DNA of 64,000 nucleotides from JBBILO01 sp037444855 (lineage in GTDB: Bacteria > Patescibacteriota > Microgenomatia > UBA1406 > GWC2-37-13): the NCBI GenBank assembly GCA_037444855.1, contig JBBILO010000003.1, forward strand, positions 14,807-78,806. The letters are read 5' to 3'. The notes beneath the pieces were generated by a model, which was not told where the DNA came from, did no database searches, and saw nothing but the letters and a program-made list of their open reading frames with translations. Shown here piece by piece: positions 34,655 to 43,627 of this stretch (position 1 is the stretch's first letter; every line of letters begins with the position of its first letter). The position numbers and the translations under genes are program-made.

Positions 34655-35632
34655 ATGATTAAAGTTAAAAATCTAACAAAAATTTATCAAGTTTATTATC
34701 GGCAAAACAATCTCATTAAAGATATCTTTTTTAGAAAGTATAAAGAAATTTTAGCTTTGGATCGATTAAACTTTTCGATTAAAGAGAATGAATTTGTTGG
34801 TTTTATCGGTCCAAATGGCGCGGGCAAAACAACAACGATGAAGATTCTTTCGGGTATTCTCTATCCAAGCGGGGGTGAAATTAATGTTCTGGGTTTTTTT
34901 CCTTTTGATAAAAAACCGGAGTTTTTAAAACAAATCACTTTTGTTATGGGTCAACGCAATCAACTCATTTGGGACCTATCAGCAATGGATAGTTTTCTTC
35001 TTAATAAAGAAATTTATGAAATTGATGATGCTCTTTTTAAAAAAAATCTCTCTGATTTAACCTCTCTCTTAAATTGTTCAAGCTTGATTAACAAGCCGAT
35101 AAAATCGCTTTCTTTGGGTGAGCGGATGAAAATGGAGTTGATTGCCGCTTTCCTCCATGATCCAAAAATTATTTTTTTAGACGAACCAACCATCGGTCTT
35201 GATATTTTTTCCCAAGAAGCGATAAGAAACTTCTTAAAAACCTATCAAAAAGAGTTTCGAAAAACAATTATTTTAACCAGTCATTATCTGGAAGATGTTA
35301 ACCGATTAGCCAAGAGATTAATCATTATCAATAAAGGAAAAATCATCTATGACGGCAGTTTAAAAAATATTATTAATCTTTACTCTAAAGAAAAAACCAT
35401 TCGATTAAACTTAGAAAAACAACCAAGTAAAGATTTCTTTAAAAAATATTCTGTTATTAATTATCAATTTCCACGTTTAATTTTAAAGGTAAAAAGGGAT
35501 CAAATTAATCAAATTGTGTCTCAATTAAGTGATGAAATTGAATATGTCGACATTACCGTGGAAGATGAGCCGATTGAAGAGGTGATAAAGAAAATAATAA
35601 AGAATAATGAAATACGAGAGAAATATGATTGA
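34655..35632 (+). CDS. ABC transporter ATP-binding protein
   Basis: 325 residues from MIKVKNLTKIYQ. Walker A GPNGAGKT at residues 52-59, signature LSLGERMKMEL, Walker B IIFLDEPTIGLD and the H-loop TSHYLEDV are complete. A C-terminal accessory domain of about 90 residues is of the DUF4162 type. It energises the exporter made by the two preceding permeases. Confidence 0.93.
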   Translation: MIKVKNLTKIYQVYYRQNNLIKDIFFRKYKEILALDRLNFSIKENEFVGFIGPNGAGKTTTMKILSGILYPSGGEINVLGFFPFDKKPEFLKQITFVMGQRNQLIWDLSAMDSFLLNKEIYEIDDALFKKNLSDLTSLLNCSSLINKPIKSLSLGERMKMELIAAFLHDPKIIFLDEPTIGLDIFSQEAIRNFLKTYQKEFRKTIILTSHYLEDVNRLAKRLIIINKGKIIYDGSLKNIINLYSKEKTIRLNLEKQPSKDFFKKYSVINYQFPRLILKVKRDQINQIVSQLSDEIEYVDITVEDEPIEEVIKKIIKNNEIREKYD

Positions 35633-35812
35633 AATACGAAAAAAATGTTAATTAACAATTAATAGATAATAATAAATTTTTAATCAATGTTTTAATAATT
35701 AATATTCGTTATTTCTTATTGTTTGGGATTTATGAATTAGGGTTTAGAATTTAGAATTTAGAGTTTAGATTTTAGGATTTAGAGTTTAGGATTTTTTATT
35801 TATAATTATCTT

Positions 35813-36085
35813 ATGAAACCTCAAACTTATCTTTTTTTAATCTTGCTTCTTTTAATCTTTTTTTTTCTGGTTGGTTTTCGTTCTGGTCAGTATGTGGAAA
35901 AGCAAAATAAAATTAACGCCATTATTCTTTCTCTTACTCCACCACCAACCAAAACGCCAACACCAACACCTACCACCAGCTACCAAGAATATAAAAGCAA
36001 ACATTATAATCTTAAGTTGATTTATCCACAAGGTTTCCAAATTATTGAATCAACTAAAGAAGCGGTAATTGAGATTAAAAAATAA
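35813..36085 (+). CDS. Small single-span membrane protein with Pro/Thr linker
   Basis: 90 residues: an N-terminal membrane helix (LFLILLLLIFFFLVGF), then a PPPTKTPTPTPTTS linker and a short domain (YKSKHYNLKLIYPQGFQIIE) like the beginning of PsbP-type exported domains of this group. It is preceded by 180 bases of word repeats. No function is evident. Confidence 0.5.
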   Translation: MKPQTYLFLILLLLIFFFLVGFRSGQYVEKQNKINAIILSLTPPPTKTPTPTPTTSYQEYKSKHYNLKLIYPQGFQIIESTKEAVIEIKK

Positions 36086-36363
36086 AAAGTTTTAAAGTCG
36101 AAAGGTTAAAAGTGTAAAGATGTAAAGGTTAAAAAAATATTTATTTAATTAATTTATAGGTTTTTTTTAGTTTATTTAGTCATTGGAGTTTGGTACTTGG
36201 AATTTAATTATAAATTAGGTCAATTAGGTTAATTAGAAATTTAATTTTATTTTTTTAAAGTTTAACGTTTAATGTTTAAATGTTTGATGTCTGATGTTGG
36301 ATGTTCTAGGTCCCACTTTAAGATTTTAGATGTTAGAAGTTGGAAGTTAATCGTCTAACTTGG

Positions 36364-37431
36364 ATGATTAAAATCGCTTATTTTGGTAGCCCAGATTTTT
36401 CCGCTTACCTTTTAGAAAAAATCCTTACTGATAAAGAATTAAAACCAATGGTCAAAGTTTCTTTTGTTATCACCCAATCCGATCGCCCAGTCGGTCGAAA
36501 GCAAATCCTTACCCCAACCCCAGTGAAACAAATAGCAAAAAAATATCACATAGAAGTTTTAGAAATCGGTAATTTAAAATTGTCTTCCGAACCGGAGAAT
36601 TCAAAATTTAAAATTAAAAATTTAGATTTATCTCTTGTCTATGCTTTTTCCAAAATTATCCCTAAAGATTTTCTCAGTCTGCCACGACTTGGTTTTTGGA
36701 ATATCCACCCATCGCTTTTACCTCGTTTCCGCGGTCCATCACCAATTGCTTATCCATTTATTCTTGGTGAAGAAAAGACCGGAGTTACCATCATTCAAAT
36801 GGACGAAAAAATCGATCATGGACCAATTATCGCTCAAAAAAGTTTAACAATAAAAAATGACGATTATAGGACTGATCTAGAAATAAAACTCACCGACCTC
36901 GCCCTTGATCTTTTCAAACAAACTATAAAAAAAATATGGAACGCATACGAGACGATCGTCTCTTATAAGTACCCAGTTACACCTCAAAATCACTCTTTTG
37001 CTACTTATACCCGATTGTTAAAAAAAGATGACGGCTTTATCCCCTTTTCTATTTTGAAAAAAGTTTTAAATAACCAGCCGCTTAATTTTGAAGAACTACC
37101 ACTAGTGGTTCAGGAATATTTAAATAAATATCCAAGAGAAAAACTGAAATTTATCAAAAAATTTTTTCAACATAAACAAATGTTTCATGTTTCATGTTTC
37201 ATGTTTCATCTCTTTCGCGGTCTCTCCCCCTGGCCTGGTCTTTGGACCACTCTTCCCAATGGCAAAAGATTAAAAATTTGTGATTTAAAATTAGAAGAAA
37301 ACAAAAAATCAAACGTTCCAAGTTCCACGTTCCAAGTTCTACGTTCTAAGTTACGCATTACTCAGGTTCAGCTCGAAGGCAAAAAACCGGTTGATTTTGA
37401 GACTTTCAATCGTGCCTATAAAGTCTTCTAA
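36364..37431 (+). CDS. fmt: Methionyl-tRNA formyltransferase carrying several translated repeat insertions
   Basis: Formylates initiator Met-tRNA. IAYFGSPDFSAYLLEKIL, IHPSLLPRFRGPSPIAYPFI (catalytic His and the SLLP loop) and GVTIIQMDEKIDHGPIIAQ are canonical. At 355 residues it is about 40 longer than usual. The excess maps to a 36-bp palindrome read as NAYETIVSYKYP (36938-36973), four tandem tttcatg units (37181-37209), cgttcta/ttccac words (37313-37358) and an insert at about 36580-36630. Start at MIKIAYFG; an upstream TTG at 36340 lies in word repeats. Confidence 0.93.
   Translation: MIKIAYFGSPDFSAYLLEKILTDKELKPMVKVSFVITQSDRPVGRKQILTPTPVKQIAKKYHIEVLEIGNLKLSSEPENSKFKIKNLDLSLVYAFSKIIPKDFLSLPRLGFWNIHPSLLPRFRGPSPIAYPFILGEEKTGVTIIQMDEKIDHGPIIAQKSLTIKNDDYRTDLEIKLTDLALDLFKQTIKKIWNAYETIVSYKYPVTPQNHSFATYTRLLKKDDGFIPFSILKKVLNNQPLNFEELPLVVQEYLNKYPREKLKFIKKFFQHKQMFHVSCFMFHLFRGLSPWPGLWTTLPNGKRLKICDLKLEENKKSNVPSSTFQVLRSKLRITQVQLEGKKPVDFETFNRAYKVF
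36938..36973. repeat. 36-bp palindromic element, copy C, inside fmt
   Basis: The centre is GAGACGATCGTCTC. The outer arms begin ggaacgcatac and end ttataagtacc, with four mismatched pairs. It aligns along its whole length with the two copies that bracket the HTH-Cas2-like gene at 53382-53981. It is in frame, just before the TPQ motif of fmt. Confidence 0.8.
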
Positions 37432-37715
37432 TATCTAGAGTAGTAAGTATAAAGTAGAAAGTATTAAGTATTAAAAAATTTTTATTCCTTCGTTCTTTCT
37501 CTAATTCCTTCTCAGTTTCTTATCATCGCGTTGACCTTTCTGTCATTCCCGCGTAGGCGGAAATTTTTGTTCCCAAAAATTCATCATTTGACCATCTTGC
37601 AGACCTAACAGATTTGTAGAAATCAATTTTATTAGACCCTATCAATCCCTGTTAAACCTCGCAGGTTTGAAAAATAAAATTAAAAGGCAAAATTCGTTAT
37701 AATTAATTTATTCTT

Positions 37716-37835
37716 ATGAAAAAAAGTTTTAAATCACTCTGGCAAAAATTAAAAGAGTTCCTTAAAGAGGGTTTGTCAACTAAACATCTCAAAGAAGCTC
37801 TTAATGATTTTCTTCCTTGTTGCGAAAAAAAGTAA
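37716..37835 (+). CDS. Possible 39-residue amphipathic peptide with a CysCys motif
   Basis: ATG to TAA encodes a Lys-rich helix (SFKSLWQKLKEFLKEGLSTK) ending in DFLPCCEKK. An aat-rich, promoter-like stretch precedes it. It converges tail-to-tail with the 45-residue frame on the other strand; the stops are adjacent. The amphipathic periodicity is regular, which supports it being real, but no family is known. Confidence 0.4.
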   Translation: MKKSFKSLWQKLKEFLKEGLSTKHLKEALNDFLPCCEKK

Positions 37836-37973
37836 TTATTTCTTACCGATACCAAACAAACCAAAAAAAGCAACGACTAAAATCTTAAGATTATTAATCA
37901 CATCATACCCTCGCAACAATTCCTTCCACGCCTGACCAACAGTTTTTTGCCTTGGTTTTCTTTCTTCTTCCAT
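37836..37973 (-). CDS. Small membrane-associated peptide at the end of the LysW operon
   Basis: 45 residues: a basic N-terminal half (MEEERKPRQKTVGQAWKELL) and a hydrophobic segment (ILVVAFFGLFGIGKK). Its ATG lies one base after the stop of the 249-residue gene, so it probably belongs to the same message. No recognised family. Confidence 0.45.
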   Translation of the reverse strand: MEEERKPRQKTVGQAWKELLRGYDVINNLKILVVAFFGLFGIGKK

Positions 37974-37974
37974 T

Positions 37975-38724
37975 TTATCGGTGAATTAAAATCGGCAATC
38001 TTTGCTTACCCTTTCCTTCAACCAAAACCATCTCGGTTGCCACATATAAACCTAAAGATAACAACTTCGCTTTTTCAATATCAATCCCTAATTCTTGCGC
38101 CACCTTCAAAACATACCATAGATCTAAATTAAATGCTTGATGGTCTTGATTGCTATCAACGTCTAAAGTTGTTCCATCTTCTAAATTAACCACCGCTGCC
38201 TGTTCTTGATGTTCGCCCTCCAAAACCTGAATCTCACCACCTAAACTTTCTCCTAAAGAAATAATTTTTTCGCCTGAAGGAATTTCTGTTAAATTTCTTT
38301 TCCCAACTTCTTGAATTATTTGTTCCCATAGATTTTTACTTTCACCTAAACGAGAATCGACCGAAGTTAAAATTCCCCAAATCTCATCTTTTTCTTCTTT
38401 TAAAGTAGTAATAATTTTTTGATGATGATCAGCAAAACCACAACCAGCGTTTTCCCCATAACCATGGGTATCGCGATGAAAACCAATGGGATATTGCAAA
38501 TTTTTTAAATCGGAAACTGCTTGCTCAAAAACCTGATTAAAATATCCTCCATTTAAGAGCCAACGTAAAGCAACGAAATGAAAACTACCGCCTAATGCTT
38601 GAGGATAAGGACCTTCTGTTTTTCTTTCACCAACTCGCCCATCAACACAAAAAGGCGGAGTTATAGATGAATCAACTTTGACATAAGGTAAAATATCAAT
38701 GATATTAAATGGTTTTTGACTCAT
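37975..38724 (-). CDS. Unrecognised protein with a CxDGR motif (possibly beta-carbonic-anhydrase-like)
   Basis: 249 residues, soluble. FCVDGR (Cys26) and, 69 residues later, HRDTHGYGENAGCGFADHH (Cys95, His83, His87, His100) recall the CxDxR and distal His/Cys zinc ligands of beta-carbonic anhydrases, but the distal HxxC spacing is not matched. The C-terminal half (VNLEDGTTLDVDSNQDHQAF) is unfamiliar. It is the penultimate gene of the LysW operon, 21 bases after the amidotransferase, so a metabolic role there is likely. Function is not assigned. Confidence 0.4.
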   Translation of the reverse strand: MSQKPFNIIDILPYVKVDSSITPPFCVDGRVGERKTEGPYPQALGGSFHFVALRWLLNGGYFNQVFEQAVSDLKNLQYPIGFHRDTHGYGENAGCGFADHHQKIITTLKEEKDEIWGILTSVDSRLGESKNLWEQIIQEVGKRNLTEIPSGEKIISLGESLGGEIQVLEGEHQEQAAVVNLEDGTTLDVDSNQDHQAFNLDLWYVLKVAQELGIDIEKAKLLSLGLYVATEMVLVEGKGKQRLPILIHR

Positions 38725-38745
38725 TGTATGATTATATTACAAATT

Positions 38746-39417
38746 TCAAAAAACAAAAACCTGACCAAAGGGTGCTTTATCCCACGCTAAATTATCTGAA
38801 AATCGATTAGATGATAGACAAATTAACTTTTGATTTCTTCCTTGCCATAATTGATAATAATCTTTGCTTTCTTCAAAATAATTAAAACCATAGACCTTTG
38901 TCTCTTTAATCAAAGCGAAATTTAAGCCTCGAATTTTTTCACTATTATTTTTTATAATAAAATAACTCTTTTCAATCGCCGTCTCAATTTTTTTTACTTT
39001 TTGTTTTAGCAATAAAATTAGAGAAAAAATTTTTTGCGCCCCCAGATCACCCTCTAAATTGAAATTTATTTTTATCTTAGAAACTAACCCATTGAAAACA
39101 AATAGAAAGTCTTCTTTATAAAAAGGCTGATTAAATTCGAGGTTGTTTTTATGATGAGAAAAACTAGCGCTTCGGGCATGAAAAATCGCCAGATTTGTCT
39201 GATAATCAAACTGAGAAAATTGTCTCACCTCTTCCCATATCGGTTTTATTGATTTGCGGATCTTCCATCGATTATTATTAAGCCAAGCCACTCCCCAACC
39301 ATCCTCTTGCATATCTTCTTCTGGGGTAGGATGATTTTTGGCAAGATGAGCAAATTTTATCAACCAAGGCTCTAGGGAAAAAAAATTTTTTGATTTAACA
39401 ATTAAAAAACGACACAT
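38746..39417 (-). CDS. Class II glutamine amidotransferase-like protein
   Basis: Begins MCRFLIVKSK, so Cys2 would be the N-terminal nucleophile after Met removal. EDGWGVAWLNNNRWK, NLAIFHARSASFSHH and FLFVFNGLV match class II (Ntn-type) glutaminase domains that release ammonia from glutamine. There is no attached synthase domain; it is 223 residues. It lies nine bases from lysJ, within the LysW operon, where no such gene is part of the classical pathway. It may amidate a pathway product. Confidence 0.75.
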   Translation of the reverse strand: MCRFLIVKSKNFFSLEPWLIKFAHLAKNHPTPEEDMQEDGWGVAWLNNNRWKIRKSIKPIWEEVRQFSQFDYQTNLAIFHARSASFSHHKNNLEFNQPFYKEDFLFVFNGLVSKIKINFNLEGDLGAQKIFSLILLLKQKVKKIETAIEKSYFIIKNNSEKIRGLNFALIKETKVYGFNYFEESKDYYQLWQGRNQKLICLSSNRFSDNLAWDKAPFGQVFVF

Positions 39418-39426
39418 TTTTTCGCT

Positions 39427-40593
39427 TCAAAATAAATTTATCACCTGCTCAAAGAGATTACTGGCCTTTTCAAGCTGTTGACGAGAGATAATTAAGGGTG
39501 GTAAAAATCTTATCACATTTTCTCGGGAAGGCAAAGCGATTACTCCATGATCTTGCAACCGTTTGAGAATTTCGTTCCTTTTTTCTTTTACCTCAACAGC
39601 AACCATTAAACCTTTACCTCTCACCTCAACAATATTTCGATGAGTAATTTTTTTTAACCTTTGAAGAAAAAAAAGTCCTTTGGCTTGAACTTCCGCCAGA
39701 AATTTATCTGTTAAAACTTGAAGCACCGCCATGATCCCAGCACCCACTAATGGATGACCACCAAAAGTGGAGGTATGAAAAAGACGAGGAATCTTTTTTG
39801 CCCATTCCTCTTTAACCAAAACTGCTCCAACTGGTAATCCACCGGCTAATCCTTTTCCTAAAAGAATCATCTCTGGCCTTAAATTTTGATATCCTTCTTT
39901 CGCTAAAAATTTTCCTGTTCGTCCCACACCTGTTTGTATCTCGTCAACCACCACGAGAATTTTTCTTTTTTGACCAATTTTTTGAAGTTCATCAACAAAT
40001 TCATTTGATATCACTTTTACTCCTCCTTCACCTTGAATTAACTCAATAAAAACTGCCGCCACATCCTCGGCCAGTTTTTTTTCAAGACTCTCTATTTTTT
40101 TTTGATCAATTCGAATTACATAATTTAATAAATTCCTTGGAATACCTGTTTGATAATGATGGTTATCGGTTAAAGCCAAAGCGCCAAGAGTTTTGCCATG
40201 ATAACTATTGACTAATGCAGCAATCTTCTTTCTTTTTGTTAAAAAAAAAGAAAATTTTATCGCCACTTCAACGGCTTCCGAACCCGAATTGACAAAAAAT
40301 ACCTTATATCCTCCGCCAATTTTTTCAATTAATTTTTTTCCCGCTTCAAGGACGACTTTATTGGTAAATGAACCATGAAGGTTGGTCAACTGCTTAAGTT
40401 GGGAACTAATTTTCTCAATCAACTTCGGATGTCCATGACCAAGGATATTAACCCCATAATTACTTCCTAAATCAAGATATTTCTTTCCTTGACGATCAAA
40501 AAGATATACTCCTCTTCCCCGATCAATGACTAATTTTCGATTGGGATAAAGATCAACAAAATAAATATTTTTTGACAATAAATCTTTTTCCAT
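39427..40593 (-). CDS. lysJ: LysW-gamma-L-lysine aminotransferase (LysJ/ArgD family)
   Basis: A PLP-dependent class III aminotransferase of 388 residues. GSNYGVNILGHGHPKLIEKI, FVNSGSEAVEVAIK, VVVDEIQTGVGRTGKFLA and the PLP lysine in LLGKGLAGGLPVGAV are intact. In the carrier pathway it transaminates the semialdehyde attached to LysW. The assignment to LysJ rather than ArgD rests on its place in the lysWXYZ operon. Confidence 0.85.
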   Translation of the reverse strand: MEKDLLSKNIYFVDLYPNRKLVIDRGRGVYLFDRQGKKYLDLGSNYGVNILGHGHPKLIEKISSQLKQLTNLHGSFTNKVVLEAGKKLIEKIGGGYKVFFVNSGSEAVEVAIKFSFFLTKRKKIAALVNSYHGKTLGALALTDNHHYQTGIPRNLLNYVIRIDQKKIESLEKKLAEDVAAVFIELIQGEGGVKVISNEFVDELQKIGQKRKILVVVDEIQTGVGRTGKFLAKEGYQNLRPEMILLGKGLAGGLPVGAVLVKEEWAKKIPRLFHTSTFGGHPLVGAGIMAVLQVLTDKFLAEVQAKGLFFLQRLKKITHRNIVEVRGKGLMVAVEVKEKRNEILKRLQDHGVIALPSRENVIRFLPPLIISRQQLEKASNLFEQVINLF

Positions 40594-40606
40594 CAACCTT
40601 GAAAAA

Positions 40607-41419
40607 TTAACTGATAATTGTTCCCTCTCCCTTGATTAACAATCTCCTAATCGGCTCTCTCACTCGACCATCACCCAAATAAATTCTTTCTAATCCAAGC
40701 TCAAAGTACTTTTTAGCATAAATAATTTTCTTTTTCATCGTTCCAAAAGCAAAATTAGAATACTCATCTAATTTTTTTTTATCGATTCTTTTAATCAATG
40801 AGTCTGGATCATTGGGATTTTTTAAAAATCCCTTTTCTCCAATAAGATAAATAAGGGTTTTTGGTTGAAATTCTTTGATAAGGAAAAGGAGGATGGCGTC
40901 ATTGTCAACATTTAAAATCTCTCCCTCAATTGAAATTGCCGGTGAGGTGATTACCGGTAAATATCCATGATTGATTAATGTTTTTAGCAAATTAAGATTC
41001 AACGAAATAATTTTTCCGCTCTTGTCACCAGGAATTAGTTTGATTTTTCTTCCAATTTTTTGAAAAAGATGTTTTTTGCGCTCAGCTAAAACTAAACTGC
41101 CATCAACACCTGATAAACCAATCGCTCGAGGAACTCCGTTTTTGATCAATTGAGCAACTAATTTTTTGTTGACTAAACCAGCGTAGGCCATAAGAAAAAC
41201 GTCCATAAAAGTATCATCTGAATAGTAACTCTCCACACCTGAGGAAGAGATAATTTTTTTAATTTCCACCTTCAATTGGGCTGCCAAATGATTCCGGTAT
41301 TGACTGGCGCCATGGACAACAATCAAACGACCGTTTTTTTCATCCCAAAGCTTTTTAATATCGCAAGCGACATAATCAAGACGATTTTTTTTATCTCCGC
41401 CAACTTTAATGATAATCAT
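40607..41419 (-). CDS. lysZ: LysW-aminoadipate/glutamate kinase (LysZ/ArgB family)
   Basis: Amino-acid kinase fold, 270 residues from MIIIKVGGDKKN. LIVVHGASQYRNHLA, IGLSGVDGSLVLAERK, LPVITSPAISIEGEILNVDN and GTMKKKIIYAKKYF are typical of LysZ and N-acetylglutamate kinases. It phosphorylates the side-chain carboxylate of the LysW-bound substrate. The start overlaps the end of lysS by 14 bases. Confidence 0.85.
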   Translation of the reverse strand: MIIIKVGGDKKNRLDYVACDIKKLWDEKNGRLIVVHGASQYRNHLAAQLKVEIKKIISSSGVESYYSDDTFMDVFLMAYAGLVNKKLVAQLIKNGVPRAIGLSGVDGSLVLAERKKHLFQKIGRKIKLIPGDKSGKIISLNLNLLKTLINHGYLPVITSPAISIEGEILNVDNDAILLFLIKEFQPKTLIYLIGEKGFLKNPNDPDSLIKRIDKKKLDEYSNFAFGTMKKKIIYAKKYFELGLERIYLGDGRVREPIRRLLIKGEGTIIS

Positions 41420-42584
41420 AGTGATTTTTTCTTGGTAAATACTGATCGGCAATTTTTATCAATAACTCTTCAGGAGTTTGATTGCTTTTTGGCAACACTT
41501 CTTTAAATATTTTGGTGATTTTTTTTGCTTGATCAAAGGAAATTTGATAATTAAGAATTTGGTTTAAAAAATAATGAATAAAATGAGAACCGCTAAGATA
41601 AGAGGGTAATAGACTTTTTTCCTTAACACCAAATATCTCCCAGGGTATTCCTTCATAAAGATTCTTGTTTTTTAAGACCGCGTTTTGATGAACTCCAGCG
41701 ATATGAGTTCGAATGCTTTTTGAAATTGACTCACCATAAGGAATGTCAAACTTTAAAATCTCTTTCATTAGTTGATTAACTTGAAAACAGCGTTCGAGAT
41801 TAAATTTTTTTATCAAAAATCGCTTCTCTAAATAAAGATTGACCAGCAAATTCCCTAAAGAGGTGATTCCATTGCGCTCACCGATACCCCAAATTGTTGT
41901 GTCAACTAAATTAGCACCGGCGTCGATCGCGGCTAAAGCATTAATTAACGATAACCCCCGATCGTTATGGAAATGAACTTCAAGCAATTTTGATCGGTAC
42001 CTTTTTTTAAACCATTTGATTCTTTTTTTAACTAAGAGAGGTGTGGCCAAGCCAACAGTATCGGGCAAACCAAAACAATCAACATATTTGGCAATTTGAT
42101 CAAAAACATTTTTTATCGATGAAATTTCGGTCCGAAAGGCGTCTTCACAGCTAAATCTTAGATATAATCGAGAAAAACTCTCTCTCAGTGATGAAATTAT
42201 CTTTTTCGCCTCTTTGACTAAATCAAAAACAGGTCGTGAATATTGGGTTTTTCCTAACGAGGAAAGATTAAGATAAAGATGCAAACCGTCAAAACCTTCT
42301 TGCAAAGCACAATCAATATCAACTCGAGAAAGGCGACAATGGGCATAAAATTTAACTTCCGGAGAAAGACTTTTGGCAAATTTTTTGATTTCTAAAAAAT
42401 CATCTCTTTCTTTTTCGCCAACTATCCCGGTAAAAAATTCAAATCTTCTAATCCCCAAAAAAATCATCTCTTTTATTAGAGATTTCTTCTCCTCAAGAGT
42501 AAAAAAAAATTTTTTTCTCTCAAAAAGAAGTGGAGATTGAGCCCCTTCCCTAAAAGTTGAATCAACAATATCAAAGTCACTCAT
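41406..42584 (-). CDS. lysS: Homocitrate synthase (DRE-TIM family)
   Basis: 392 residues from MSDFDIVDSTFREGAQSPLL. The family and subfamily motifs are clear: FSCEDAFRTE, FGLPDTVGLATP, VHFHNDRGLSLINA and, diagnostic for homocitrate rather than isopropylmalate synthases, WGIGERNGITSLGNLL, then HIAGVHQNAVL. It condenses acetyl-CoA with 2-oxoglutarate, the first step of the aminoadipate route. The start overlaps the lysY stop (ATGA). Genes for homoaconitase and homoisocitrate dehydrogenase are not in the window. Confidence 0.82.
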   Translation of the reverse strand: MSDFDIVDSTFREGAQSPLLFERKKFFFTLEEKKSLIKEMIFLGIRRFEFFTGIVGEKERDDFLEIKKFAKSLSPEVKFYAHCRLSRVDIDCALQEGFDGLHLYLNLSSLGKTQYSRPVFDLVKEAKKIISSLRESFSRLYLRFSCEDAFRTEISSIKNVFDQIAKYVDCFGLPDTVGLATPLLVKKRIKWFKKRYRSKLLEVHFHNDRGLSLINALAAIDAGANLVDTTIWGIGERNGITSLGNLLVNLYLEKRFLIKKFNLERCFQVNQLMKEILKFDIPYGESISKSIRTHIAGVHQNAVLKNKNLYEGIPWEIFGVKEKSLLPSYLSGSHFIHYFLNQILNYQISFDQAKKITKIFKEVLPKSNQTPEELLIKIADQYLPRKNHYDYH

Positions 42585-43627
42585 ATTGGATGAAGTCCAG
42601 GAAATTCTAATCCTAAATCTTCTCTCAGTCCAAAAACCAAATTTAAACACTGAATTGCTTGACCCGCGGTTCCTTTAACTAAATTATCGATGGCGCCAAT
42701 TAAAACTAACCTCTGACTTCTCTGGTCAATCTCAAATCCAATATCACAATAATTAGAGCCGAAAAGAATCTTTGGTTCTGGATAGCGATAAAGACCTTTT
42801 TCTTGCTTTACTAATCTCACAAAAATATTCTCTTGGGTAAATTTTCGATAAGCTCGCCAAATATCTTTTTCTTCAACTTTTTCTTTTAAAAAACAATGAA
42901 TTGTGACCAATATTCCTCTTACCATTTCAATCGCTGTTGCTGAAATATCAACTCTGAATGAAGAATCAAATTTTTTTAACACCATCTCAATCTCAGCTGT
43001 GTGACGATGACCAGAGGGAGAATAAGAACGAACAGCGCCGGCTCGTTCTGGATGATGAGTTGCTAATGAAAAGTTTTTGCCACTTTGAGAACTACTCATT
43101 TTGGCATCGATAATAATTGGCGAAGGATAAATCAGTTTATTTTTTACTGCCGGAAAAAGAGTCAAAATAGAAACAGTTGCTTCACAACCAGGAATAGCAA
43201 TATATTTTGCTTTTTTTATTTTTTCGCGGTAAACCTCTGGTAAACCATAAACAAATTTTTTTAATAAAGCACCCTTGAGGTGATTTGTTTTATACCATTT
43301 TTGCCACTCATCTTCATTTTCTAATCGAAAATCAGCGCCTAAGTCGATTAACACCCGCCCAAAATCTTTCACTTGATCGATTAATTAAATTAATCGATCA
43401 ATGGGTAAAGCAAAAAACACAACGTCAACCTTCTTTTTTACTTCATTTAAAGAGATAAACTTTAAGTCATTCTTCACTCTTAAATTAGGATGAATAAAAC
43501 CGATTGGTATTTTTTGATATTTTTCGCTAGTGACAAATTCAACCTTTACTTTGGGATGAAAAAAAAGAAGGCGTAAAAGTTCACCTCCAGCATAACCTGA
43601 ACCACCAATAATTCCCACAGTAATCAT
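42581..43627 (-). pseudogene. lysY: LysW-aminoadipyl phosphate reductase, interrupted by one in-frame stop
   Basis: N-terminal part (43627-43385): VGIIGGSGYAGGELLRLLFF, the NADPH motif. C-terminal part (to 42581): VLIDLGADFRL, catalytic Cys in IPGCEATVSILTLFPAV, HRHTAEIEMVL. Both are in the same frame, separated only by a TAA at about 43387-43385, so together they make a complete LysY/ArgC of about 348 residues. The stop lies in a near-perfect 29-base palindrome (43373-43401). Translation could restart at the GTG at 43372, giving a two-piece enzyme, or the stop may be an error or a recent lesion. Both ends overlap neighbours by four bases, as expected in a live operon. Confidence 0.8.
43373..43401. 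repeat. Palindrome containing the lysY stop codon
   Basis: Two perfect 14-base arms (TTGATCGATTAATT and its complement) around one central base. It replaces the region that normally follows the ALP motif in this family. Confidence 0.8.

Noticed and set aside
41420..41452. Earlier start for lysZ
   Set aside because: It would lie deep in the end of lysS; MIIIKVGG is the canonical first strand of amino-acid kinases.
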